DNA from: JACCTU01 sp963798985 | Lineage (GTDB): Bacteria; Actinomycetota; Thermoleophilia; Gaiellales; Gaiellaceae | DNA length: 64,000 bases | Assembly (NCBI GenBank): GCA_963798985.1 | Contig: CAWCVL010000007.1 | Span: 186,001-250,000, forward strand | Direction of reading: 5' to 3' | In this document: positions 55,214 through 63,456 of the stretch, piece after piece | How the letters are laid out: every line of letters begins with the position of its first letter | Numbering within the stretch: the stretch's first letter is position 1 | Program-made: the position numbers and the translations under genes | The notes under the pieces: model-generated | Told to the model about the DNA's origin: nothing | The model's input: only the letters and a program-made list of their open reading frames with translations | Databases searched by the model: none

Positions 55214-55653
55214 CCTTGATCGGCGAGATCGAAGACGAGCTGAGGCAGGCGACCCTCGCGCGGGAGGCCGAGCGTCGCGACACGCTGCGGCTGATCCTGG
55301 CGGCCCTTCGCGGGGCGGAGAAGGAGCTGCAGCGGCCGTTGACGGGCGATGAGGAGCTGCAGGTGCTCCAGCGCGAGCGCAAGCGCCGCACCGAGGCTGC
55401 CGAGGCGTTCCGCTCGGGCGGACGCGAAGAGCAGGCCGCGCTCGAGGAGCGCGAGCTCGCGATCCTCGAAGAGTTCATGCCGGAGCCGCTGAGCGAGGAC
55501 GAGATCGAGGAGATCGTCGACAACGTGATCGCGGAGGTCGGCGCGACGAGCATGCGCGAGCTGGGTCGAGTGATGGCCGACGTGATGCCGCAGATCGCGG
55601 GCCGGGCAGATGGCTCGACGGTCAGCCAGCTCGTGCGCGAGAAGCTCGCCTAG
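55210..55653 (+). CDS. GatB/YqeY-domain protein
   Basis: 147 aa. LIGEIEDELRQATLAREAER, RLILAALRGAEKE, RKRRTEAAEAFRSGGREEQA and EEFMPEPLSEDEIEEIVDNV are the YqeY signatures. The family resembles the tRNA-binding tail of the amidotransferase GatB; its own role is not settled. ATG 55210 overlaps the HIT stop. Last gene of the hrcA-side unit, followed by terminator-like hairpins. Confidence 0.93.
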   Translation: MTLIGEIEDELRQATLAREAERRDTLRLILAALRGAEKELQRPLTGDEELQVLQRERKRRTEAAEAFRSGGREEQAALEERELAILEEFMPEPLSEDEIEEIVDNVIAEVGATSMRELGRVMADVMPQIAGRADGSTVSQLVREKLA

Positions 55654-55664
55654 AACAAAGCATT

Positions 55665-55698
55665 CCCCTCCCATCGGGGTGGGGCCGTTGGGCCACCC
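55665..55698 (+). terminator. Overlapping GC hairpins after yqeY
   Basis: CCCCTCCC (55665-55672) pairs with GGGGTGGGG (55676-55684), and GGGTGG (55677-55682) can instead pair with CCACCC (55693-55698). The two stems exclude each other. They lie 12 bp after the yqeY stop in a 140-bp gap before phoH; the rest of the gap shows only the phoH -10 box TACACT (55782-55787). Confidence 0.55.
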
Positions 55699-55793
55699 GC
55701 CTCCCTGGCTTCGAGGCTAACGACGAACGTGTGCCGTGTCAGTGCCGGCTCGGCGCCGGAACCGTGCCGATTCGTCCCGCCTACACTTCCGGC

Positions 55794-56756
55794 GTGACGC
55801 AGCAGACGCTCTCCGTCTCGAACGACGTCGCCGCCGAGCTCGCGGGGATCGGCGACGGCGTGCTCGAGTCGCTACGCGACCGGCTGCACTGCACGATTCG
55901 CCTCCGCGGCAACCAGCTGACGCTCGAGGGCGACGACAGCGGCGTCGCAGAGGCGCGCGCGGTGCTCGACGAGCTCGTCGAGCTGGTCGAGGGCGGGCAC
56001 GAGATCGGCCCTTCGACGGTCGACGCAGTGCTCGGCGCGCTCGACCAGGCCGCGGACATCCGGGACGTCTTCGACGACGTCGTCTGGCGCCACCGCGGCA
56101 AGAAGATCGCGCCGAAGACGGTCACGCAGAAGGAGTACGTCGACGCGATCCGCAACTGCACCGTCTCGTTCGGGATCGGGCCGGCGGGTACCGGCAAGAC
56201 CTACCTCGCGATCGCGCTCGCAGTCGCGGCGCTGTCCGAGCGCCAGGTCGGCCGCATCATCCTCACCCGTCCCGCGGTCGAGGCCGGCGAGCGGCTCGGG
56301 TTCCTCCCCGGCGACATGCTCGCGAAGGTCGACCCGTACATGCGCCCGCTCTTCGACGCGCTCTACGACACGATGGACCCGGAGAAGCTGAACGCGTACA
56401 TGGAGCGCGGCACGATCGAGGTCGCGCCGCTCGCGTTCATGCGCGGCCGGACGCTCAACGACTCGTTCGTGATCCTCGACGAGGCGCAGAACACGAGCCC
56501 CGAGCAGATGCAGATGTTCCTCACCCGACTCGGCTTCGGCTCGAAGATGGTCGTCACCGGCGACGTGACGCAGATCGACCTCCCGCGCGAGCAGGCATCG
56601 GGCCTGATCCACGTGCAGCGGATCCTCGACGGCGTCGACGGCATCGGGTTCGTCCAGTTCACGCACAAGGACGTCGTCCGCCACAAGCTCGTGCAGCGGA
56701 TCGTCGAGGCGTACAAGCGCCACGCGGAGGAGACGGGCACGCAGCGCAGCCGCTGA
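55794..56756 (+). CDS. PhoH-family ATPase
   Basis: 320 aa. N-terminal KH-like region (LSVSNDVAAELAGIGDGVLE, IRLRGNQLTLEGDD), then the ATPase: Walker A FGIGPAGTGKTYLA, TRPAVEAGERLGFLPGD and Walker B FVILDEAQNTSPEQMQMFLT. It is an RNA-linked ATPase usually encoded with ybeY, as here, and linked to RNA quality control. GTG 55794 lies 6 nt after TACACT, so it starts a leaderless transcript. ybeY overlaps its stop (TGATG). Confidence 0.95.
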   Translation: MTQQTLSVSNDVAAELAGIGDGVLESLRDRLHCTIRLRGNQLTLEGDDSGVAEARAVLDELVELVEGGHEIGPSTVDAVLGALDQAADIRDVFDDVVWRHRGKKIAPKTVTQKEYVDAIRNCTVSFGIGPAGTGKTYLAIALAVAALSERQVGRIILTRPAVEAGERLGFLPGDMLAKVDPYMRPLFDALYDTMDPEKLNAYMERGTIEVAPLAFMRGRTLNDSFVILDEAQNTSPEQMQMFLTRLGFGSKMVVTGDVTQIDLPREQASGLIHVQRILDGVDGIGFVQFTHKDVVRHKLVQRIVEAYKRHAEETGTQRSR

Positions 56757-57136
56757 TGGTCGCGGTCGAGGTCGACAACCGAAGCGGGCGCGAGGTCGAC
56801 GAGCAGGCGGCGGTCGCGCTCGCGCGGCGTGTGCTCGCGGCCGAGGGCGTCGACGACGGGGGAGCTCGGCATCCACTTCGTCGAGCCGGACGAGATCCAG
56901 CGCCTGAAGCGCGAGCACCTCGGGCGTCGACGAGGCGACCGACGTGCTCGCGTTCCCGATCGACGAGCGCGAGCAGCTCCCGGCGGGCTTCCGCGGCAGC
57001 TCGGTGACGCGATCGTCTGCCCGCAGGTCGTCGGCGAGGAGCTGGCGCGAGCCGCTCGTCCAGGCGCTCCTCCACCTGCTCGGCCACGATCACGGGCCGG
57101 AGATGGAGGCGCGAGAGCGAATGCATCGCGCAGTGA
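56756..57136 (+). CDS. ybeY: Endoribonuclease YbeY (several frameshifts)
   Basis: About 125 aa after reconstruction. ELGIHFVEPDEIQRLKREHL, GVDEATDVLAFPIDEREQLP, FPRQLGDAIVCPQVVGEEL and the zinc site HLLGHDHGPEMEARERMH (H-x3-H-x-H form with GHDH) identify it. Surplus bases at about 56862, 56927, 57046 and 57133 and one missing base at about 56985 break the frame. Correcting 57133 also creates a TGA at 57134-57136 and an ATGA junction with the next gene. This is the first gene in the error-dense end of the window. Confidence 0.85.
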
Positions 57137-57863
57137 ATCGCCGCGCCTGCGGCCGCCGTCGCTCCTCGAGAGCTTCAACTACGCCTTCGAGGGGATCATC
57201 CACGTCCTCCGCACGCAGCGGAACATGCGGATCCACTTCCTGCTCGCGGTCGTCGTGCTGATCGCGGCGCTCGCGACCGGCGTCGAGCAAGTTCGAGCTG
57301 ATCGCGCTGCTGATCGCGATCGCGTTCGTCCTGATCGCCGAGATGGTCAACACGGCGATCGAAGGCGCGATCGACGTCGCCACGACCTCGTTCGACCCGA
57401 TGGCGAAGCTCGCGAAGGACATCGCGGCCGGCGCGGTACTGATCGCGACCGTCGACGCCGTCGCGGTCGGCTATCTCGTCTTCGCCGACCGGCTGCGCGA
57501 CCCGAGCCTCGCGGCTGCTCGACGGGCTCCGCGACGCGCCGTTCGAGCTGACGCTGATCGCGCTCGTCCTCACCGTCGATGGTCGTGATCGCGGCCAAGG
57601 CGTACACCGGGCGCGGCACACCGCTGCGCGGCGGGCTCCCCTCCGGCCATGCGGCCGTCGCGTTCGGCGGCTGGATGGCCGTCACGACTGCTGCTCGGCG
57701 ACAGCGGCACTGGTTCCTGATCTCGACGGTGACCTTCATCATGGCGCTGCTCGTGGCGCAGACACGCATCGAGGCCGGTGTGCACTCCCTGTTCGAGGTC
57801 TTCCTCGGCGGGCTGCTCGGCGCGCTCGTGACGCTCGTGATCTTCCAGGTGTTCTGGGCGTGA
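57132..57863 (+). CDS. Diacylglycerol/undecaprenol kinase fused to PAP2 phosphatase (several frameshifts)
   Basis: The N-terminal half (SLLESFNYAFEGIIHVLRTQ, NMRIHFLLAVVVLIAALATG, AEMVNTAIEGAIDVATTSFD) is a DgkA-type kinase with its ENTAIE-like motif. Without a stop it continues DRLRDPSLRLLDGLRDAPFE and then a PAP2 domain: KAYTGRGTPLRGGLPSGHAA and RIEAGVHSLFEVFLGG supply the phosphatase motifs. Surplus bases at about 57292, 57512 and 57583 must be removed. The pair would phosphorylate and dephosphorylate a lipid alcohol, probably undecaprenol, at the inner membrane. The exact start is uncertain; at least one more indel lies near 57150. Confidence 0.8.
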
Positions 57864-58248
57864 CGGACGACGAGCTCCTCGCGCGGGCGGACGCGGTGGC
57901 GGAGCGTGCGTACGCGCCGTACTCGAAGTTCCACGTCGGCGCGGCGGTCCTCGACGAGCGACGGCCGCGTGATCGAAGGCGTGAACGTCGAGAACGCCGC
58001 GTACCCGCTCGGGACGTGCGCCGAGCGGACCGCGCTCGTCCCGCGCGGTGACCGAGGGCGTCTCGGCCCGGGCGAGCTCGAGGCGATCGCGATCACCGCG
58101 TCGCCGTGCGGCGGCTGCCGCCAGTGGCTGCACGAGTTCGAGCTCGACGCGCTGTCGATACTTCCGACGAACGGCGGCAGCGGCGAGCGTCGGTCGACCC
58201 GGACGACCGCCGGACTCGAGCTGCTGTCCCGAATCGTTCGACCTGTGA
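57860..58248 (+). CDS. cdd: Cytidine deaminase (several frameshifts)
   Basis: About 128 aa zinc enzyme of pyrimidine salvage. ERAYAPYSKFHVGAAVLDSD, GVNVENAAYPLGTCAERTAL carries the catalytic Cys-Ala-Glu, and ASPCGGCRQWLHEF the other two zinc cysteines. It ends ELLPESFDL before TGA 58246-58248. Surplus bases at about 57956 and 58231 and further indels near 58040 and 58190 break the frame. GTG 57860 overlaps the PAP2 stop and era overlaps its end. Confidence 0.85.
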
Positions 58249-59109
58249 AGAGCGGCTTCGTCGCCGTCGCCGGGCCGGCCGAACGTCGGCAAGTCGACGC
58301 TCGTGAACGCGCTCAGCGGCGGCAAGGTCGCGATCGTCTCCGACAAGCCGCAGACGACGCGGCACCGCATCTTCGGGATCGCGAACGGCCGAGGACTCCC
58401 AGCTCGTGCTCGTCGACCTGCCCGGGTTCCAGCGTCCGCTCGACGCGCTGACGGAGCGGATGCAGCGCACCGTCGACCGGGCGTTCGAGGACGTCGAGGC
58501 CGTCCTGTTCGTGCTCTCCGCGCGTGAGCGGATCGGGGCGGGCGACCGCTTCATCGCGCAAGCGCGTCTTCGCGCTCGGCGTGCCGGTCGTGATCGCGCT
58601 GAACAAGGTCGACCGCCTGAAGCCGGGTCACATCGCCACGCAGATGGCGACCGCCGTCGCAGCTCGGCGCCTTCCACGCGCTCCACCCGGTGAGCGCGAA
58701 GACAGGCGACGGGATCGGGGAGCTGCGCGAAGAGCTCGTCGGGCTGCTGCCCGAAGGGCCGGCTGTACTTCCCGCTCGACCAGCGGACCAACCTGCCGCT
58801 CGAGCTCCAGCTCGCCGAGCTGATCCGCGAGAAGGCGCTCCACCTCACGCGGGAGGAGCTGCCGCACGCGATCACGGTCGAGATCGAGGAGCTCGGGGAG
58901 AAGGTCGTGCGCGCGAGCCTGCTCGTCGAGACCGAGTCGCAGAAGCAGATCCTCGTCGGCAAGGGGGCGCGATGGTCAGGGAGATCGGCACCCGCGCGCG
59001 CCCGGAGATCGAGGCGATCCTCGGCCGGCCCGTCTTCCTCGAGCTGCAGGTCAAGGTTCGCCCGCGCTGGCGCCGCGACGCCGCGACGCTCGACCGGCTC
59101 GGGCTCTGA
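58245..59109 (+). CDS. era: GTPase Era (many frameshifts)
   Basis: About 285 aa after reconstruction. Binds 16S rRNA for 30S maturation. G1 GRPNVGKSTLVNALSG, G2 SDKPQTTRHRIFGI, G3 VDLPGFQRPLDALTERM, G4 ALNKVDRLKPG, G5 HPVSAKTGDGI and the C-terminal KH domain with VGKGGAMVREIGTRARPEIE. At least eight indels are needed (surplus near 58272, 58393, 58562, 58665, 58765 and others; one missing G near 58965). GTG 58245 overlaps the cdd stop. An intact essential gene in life is far more likely than a real pseudogene. Confidence 0.88.
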
Positions 59110-59204
59110 GCCGACTGCGTGTGGAGCGATCGTGACGCTCCCGCGACAACGCGTCACAGACACGGCACGCGCGCAGCGGTAGCCTCGACGTTGGGTGCGG
59201 GGTG

Positions 59205-59231
59205 GCCCAAACCCCACCCAAGGGTGGGGGT
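59205..59231. terminator. Bidirectional terminator between era and the FRG gene
   Basis: CCCCACCC (59212-59219), AA, GGGTGGGG (59222-59229): an 8-bp perfect stem between two convergent genes. An upstream GGGTGCGGGGTGG (from 59193) offers a competing pairing with the same C-rich arm. 59110-59211 shows nothing else. Confidence 0.65.
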
Positions 59232-59243
59232 GCGCTCGAAAAC

Positions 59244-60047
59244 TCAGCCGCTGCGCGGGAGGTAGTAGCGCCGCAGCCAGGCGCTCAGGCCGTCCAGGCC
59301 CGGGAACAGCACCCGTTCGGTGATGTTCGCCTGGTCGAGCTTGTCGCGCACCTCCCACTTCAAATCGGCCGGGACGACGAGCTTGCGACACGAGGTCCGG
59401 CGTGCTGCTCGACCCCACTCGTCGAGCGACGCCTCGGCGCGACGACATGAGACGAGAAGAGCGCGTACTGGTTCACGATCCGGTCGTCGAGCGACGGCGG
59501 CTCGAAGAAGAGCGACGAAGTCTTCGTCCTCGGCGAGGCTGGTCGAGCTCCGCTCCGGCTCCGGGCGGCTCGGTCGAGCATCTCGGCCGTGAAGACGTTC
59601 GCGCCCTCGTCGCGCGAGCACCATCCGCAGCGGCCGCGGCAGCAGCTCGTGCGCGCGCACGTAGTCGATCGTCCACACGACGCCGTCCTCGTTGTAGCGA
59701 GCGCGAGCTCGTCGTCGCGAAGTGCAGCGCGACGTACGGCGAGAACGTCCAGTCGAGCAGCCGCGTCGGCAGACCGTGGTGCTGCGCGAGCGCGAGCCAG
59801 TTCCACGCCGAGTCGTACGGGCACGTCGCTCTCGCTCGCGTACTTGCGAAAGCTGCGGATCAGAGGGCGCCTCGAGCGACCTGGCATCGGCCGCCGAGCC
59901 GCTGGAGGCTCGTCTCGAGGCCCTCGTTCGCAGCGCGCGGCCGCGGTACGCGAAGTTGGAGCGGTGCCGGCCCAGGCTCTCCTGCCAGGAGTCCTCGAAC
60001 AGCCGCTCGTGGAGCTCGGCCCAGCTCTCGACGCGGATCTCGCGCAC
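59244..60047 (-). CDS. FRG-domain protein (many frameshifts)
   Basis: About 265 aa after reconstruction, read on the minus strand. VESWAELHERLFEDSW, SNFAYRGRA, LIRSFRKYASES and LALAQHHGLPTRLLDW, then FSPYVALHFAT, are FRG-domain hallmarks; the end FEPPSLDDRIVNQYALFS is also typical. The biochemical role of FRG domains is not established; they occur alone, near toxins and in some defence loci, but nothing around this gene supports a defence role. Start GTG 60047 (VREIRVESW). Frames change at about six places. The 170 bp up to deoC hold only the deoC -10 box. Confidence 0.75.
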   Translation of the reverse strand: MREIRVESWAELHERLFEDSWQESLGRHRSNFAYRGRALRTRASRRASSGSAADARSLEAPSDPQLSQVRERERRARTTRRGTGSRSRSTTVCRRGCSTGRSRRTSRCTSRRRARARYNEDGVVWTIDYVRAHELLPRPLRMVLARRGRERLHGRDARPSRPEPERSSTSLAEDEDFVALLRAAVARRPDREPVRALLVSCRRAEASLDEWGRAARRTSCRKLVVPADLKWEVRDKLDQANITERVLFPGLDGLSAWLRRYYLPRSG

Positions 60048-60217
60048 GGCCTGCTCTTCCCTCGTTCGGTTACGAGACCTGCGCCGCGGCGCGCACTGCG
60101 CGGCGCCTTGCACGAGGCCGGCAGGCGGCGCGGCACGCGAGGCCTGATCGCACGGCGATTCGGTCGCATTGCTCGGCAACGATGACGGTCGGCCCGACGG
60201 CGAGCTACACTCGATCC

Positions 60218-61161
60218 ATGGCCCAGGCGCCTGCACTGCCGCGCGGTTTCGAGCTTCCGCTCGAGCCGCGGCTGCCGCGCATCGGCTCGGTCGACCAGGT
60301 CGCGGTCGAGGAGCGCGCCGCGTCGCTCGCGAAGCGCTCGATCAAGCGCGAGTCGAAGCTGTTGGCGCTCGAGCTCGCGATCCGGATGATGGACCTGACG
60401 ACGCTCGAGGGCGCCGACACGCCGGGCAAGGTCGCCGCGCTCTGCTCGAAGGCGATGCGCCCCGACCCCGTCGATCCGCACCGATCCCGTCGGTCGCCGC
60501 GGTCTGCGTCTACCCGAACCTCGTCCCGGTCGCCAAGGAGCGGCTCGGCGACAGCGGCGTCAAGGTCGCGTCGGTCGCGACCGGCTTCCCGTCGGGCCAG
60601 TCCCCGACTCGAGGTCAAGCTCGCCGACGTGCGCGCGGCCGTCGAGCTCGGCGCCGACGAGATCGACATGGTGATCGACCGCGGCGCGTTCCTCTCGGGC
60701 CGCTACGCGAAGGTCTACGACGAGATCGTCGCGCGTCAAGGAGGCCTGCGGCGACGCGCACCTGAAGGTGATCCTCGAGACCGGCGAGCTCGGCACCTAC
60801 GACAACGTCCGCCGCGCGTCGCTGCTCGCGATGGCCGCCGGCGCCGACTTCATCAAGACGTCGACCGGGAAGATCTCGCCCGCCGCGACGCTGCCCGTCA
60901 CGCTCGTGATGCTCGAGGCGATCCGCGACGTCCACGACGAGACCGGCCGCGTCGTCGGGATGAAGCCCGCCGGCGGCGATCCGCACCGCGAAGCAGGCGA
61001 TCCAGTACCTCGTGCTCGTCCACGAGACGCTCGGCCCCGACTGGATGACGCCCGACCTCTTCCGCTTCGGCGCCTCGTCGCTCCTCAACGACGTGCTGAT
61101 GCAGATCCGCAAGCAGAAGACGGGCCGCTACCAGCGCCCGGACTACTTCACCATTGACTGA
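60218..61161 (+). CDS. deoC: Deoxyribose-phosphate aldolase (several frameshifts)
   Basis: About 313 aa. Splits 2-deoxyribose-5-phosphate to acetaldehyde and glyceraldehyde-3-phosphate. VAAVCVYPNLVPVAKERLGD, VATGFPSGQSPLEVKLADVR, ELGADEIDMVIDRGAFL, GADFIKTSTGKISPAAT (Schiff-base Lys) and KPAGGIRTAKQAIQYL are the class I aldolase motifs. Longer than E. coli DeoC because of an N-terminal ~60-residue extension, as in many actinobacteria. Indels near 60480, 60609, 60738 and 60990. ATG 60218 is 6 nt after TACACT (60206-60211). It overlaps the next gene (TGATG), and that dehydrogenase would oxidise the acetaldehyde. Confidence 0.9.
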
Positions 61162-62659
61162 TGCTCGAGCGAAAGCAGGATCGCAACGCCCGTCCCGCTC
61201 CGAGTGGACGTACGCGCCCGCGCCCGAGTCGCGCGACATCGTCCGGCTCGCAGGAGCGCTACGGCCTCTTCGTCGGCGGCGAGTGGCTCGAGCCGCGCAC
61301 GGCGAGTGGTACACGACGATCATCCCGGCGACCGAGGAGCCGCTCGCCGAGGTCGCGCCAGGCGGCGGCCGAGGACGTCGACGCTCGCGGTCGACGCCGC
61401 GCGCGGCGCGTTCGAGAACGGCTGGTCGGCGCTGCCGGCCGTCCGAGCGCGCGAAGTACCTGTTCCGGATCGCGCGCATCCTGCAGGAGCGCGCGCGCGA
61501 GCTCGCCGTGCTCGAGTCGCTGAACGGCGGCAAGCCGATCAAGGAGTCGCGCGACGTCGACCTGCCGCTCGCGGCGGCGCACTTCTTCTACTACGCGGGC
61601 TGGGCCGACAAGCTCGAGTACGCGTTCCCGAACCGCCGGCCGCGGCCGCTCGGCGTCGCCGGCCAGATCATCCCGTGGAACTTCCCGCTGCTGATGCTCG
61701 CGTGGAAGATCGCGCCGGCGCTCGCGTGCGGGAACACGGTCGTGCTCAAGCCGGCCGAGACGACGCCGCTGACCGCGCTGCTCTTCGTGCGACGTGCTGC
61801 GCCAGGCCGAGCTGCCGCCGGGCGTCGTCAACATCGTCACCGGCGACGGCCGCACCGGCGCCGCGCTCGTCAAGCACCCGGGCGTCGACAAGATCGCGTT
61901 CACCGGCTCGACCGAGGTCGGCAAGGCGATCCAGCGCGAGCTCGCCGGCACCGGCAAGAAGCTGACGCTCGAGCTCGGCGGCAAGGCGGCGAACATCGTC
62001 TTCGACGACGCCGCGCTCGACCAGGCGGTCGAGGGGATCGTCAACGGCATCTACTTCAACCAGGGCCACGTCTGCTGCGCCGGCTCGCGGCTGCTCGTGC
62101 AGGAGTCGATCTACGAGCCGCTGGTCGACGAAGCTCAAGCGCCGGCTGGCGACGCTGCGCGTCGGCGATCCGCTCGACAAGAACACCGACGTCGGCGCGA
62201 TCAACTCGAAGCAGCAGCTCGACAAGATCCGCGAGCTCGTCGCGGCCGGCGAGGAGGAGGGCGCCGAGATCTACCAGCCGCCGTGCCGCCTGCCGGAGCA
62301 GGGCTACTGGTTCGCGCCGACCGTCTTCACGAACGTCGCGCAGAGCTACCGGATCGCGCAGGAGGAGATCTTCGGCCCGGTGCTGTCGGTGCTCACGTTC
62401 CGCACGCCGGAGGAGGCGGTCGAGAAGGCGAACAACACGCCGTACGGGCTCTCGGCGCGGGCGTCTGGACGGAGAAGGGCTCGCGCATCCTCTGGATGGC
62501 GCAGCGGCTGCGCGCCGGCGTCGTCTGGGCGAACACGTACAACCGGTTCGACCCGACGTCGCCGTTCGGCGGCTACAAGGAGTCGGCTTCGGCCGCGAGG
62601 GCGGCCTGCACGGGCTCGAGCCGTACCTGAGGTTCGACTCGGAGGCGTTCGATGGCTGA
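61161..62659 (+). CDS. Aldehyde dehydrogenase (several frameshifts)
   Basis: About 495 aa NAD(P)-dependent enzyme. YGLFVGGEWLEP, GVAGQIIPWNFPLLMLAWKI (with the oxyanion Asn), FTGSTEVGKAIQRELAG, LELGGKAANIVFDDA (general-base Glu), FNQGHVCCAGSRLLVQ (catalytic Cys) and EEIFGPVLSVLTF are complete. Its place directly after deoC suggests it oxidises acetaldehyde or another aldehyde of deoxyribose breakdown. Indels occur near 61250, 61310, 61365, 61445, 61790, 62133, 62460 and 62585. ATG 61161 overlaps the deoC stop, and its own stop overlaps the next gene by 8 nt. Confidence 0.88.
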
Positions 62660-63456
62660 CCGCCTGCCCGTCAGGAAGACGTACAAGCTCTACATCGGCG
62701 GCGCGTTCCCGCGCTCCGAGTCCGGGCGCACGTACGAGGCCGAGGGGCAGAACGTCGCGCGCGCCTCGCGCAAGGACGTGCGCGACGCGGTCCGGGCCGC
62801 GCGCGGCGGCGTTCCCGAAGTGGGCGGCGATGACCGCGTACAACCGCGGCCAGGTGCTCTACCGCGTCGCGGAGATGCTGGAGGCGCGCGCGCGACGAGC
62901 TCGCCGCGGTGCGCTCGGGCAAGACGGAGGTCGACGCGCGCGATCGACCGCGTCGTCTGGTACGCGGGCTGGGCCGACAAGCTCGCGCAGGTGCTCGGCG
63001 GCTCGAACCCCGTCGCCGGCCCGTACTTCAACTTCACCGTGCCCGAGCCGACCGGCGTCGTCGGCGTCCTCGCGCCCGACGAGCCGGCGCTCGCCGGGCT
63101 CGTCTCGCGGCTCGCGCCCGTGCTCGTCGGCGGCAACGCGGTCGTCGCGGTCGCCTCGGAGACGCATCCGCTCGCGGCGATCGAGCTCGCGGAGGTGCTC
63201 GCGACCTCCGACGTGCCCGGCGGCGTCGTCAACATCCTCACCGGCTACCGCGACGAGCTCGCGCCCGTGCTCGCCGGCGCACATGGACGTCAACGCGATC
63301 GACCTGACCGGCGCCGACGGCGAGCTCGCCGAGCTCGAGCGGCTCGCCGCCGAGAACGTCAAGCGCGTCGTGCGCGGCGCAGCCGACGGCCAGAGCCCGT
63401 GGGAGATCGCCGACTTCCTCGAGCTGAAGACCGTCTGGCACCCGATCGGGCGCTAG
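62652..63456 (+). CDS. Short aldehyde-dehydrogenase-like protein without catalytic residues (several frameshifts)
   Basis: About 265 aa. VRKTYKLYIGGAFPRSESGR and YNRGQVLYRVAEMLEARRDE match the N-terminal half of aldehyde dehydrogenases, but the nucleotide/oxyanion segment reads GVVGVLAPDEPALAGLVSRL instead of PWNFP, and the protein stops (WHPIGR) before the catalytic Cys and Glu region. The ending is a clean TAG with ELKTVWHPIGR, like the C-terminus of full-length relatives, so it looks like a natural shortened form rather than a broken gene. It overlaps the complete dehydrogenase and is likely its partner. Indels near 62812, 62890, 62935 and 63280. Confidence 0.78.

Noticed and set aside
59244..60047. 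FRG gene as part of an anti-phage or toxin system
   Set aside because: Neighbours are era and deoC, with no partner toxin, antitoxin, nuclease or integrase; the domain alone is not evidence of defence.
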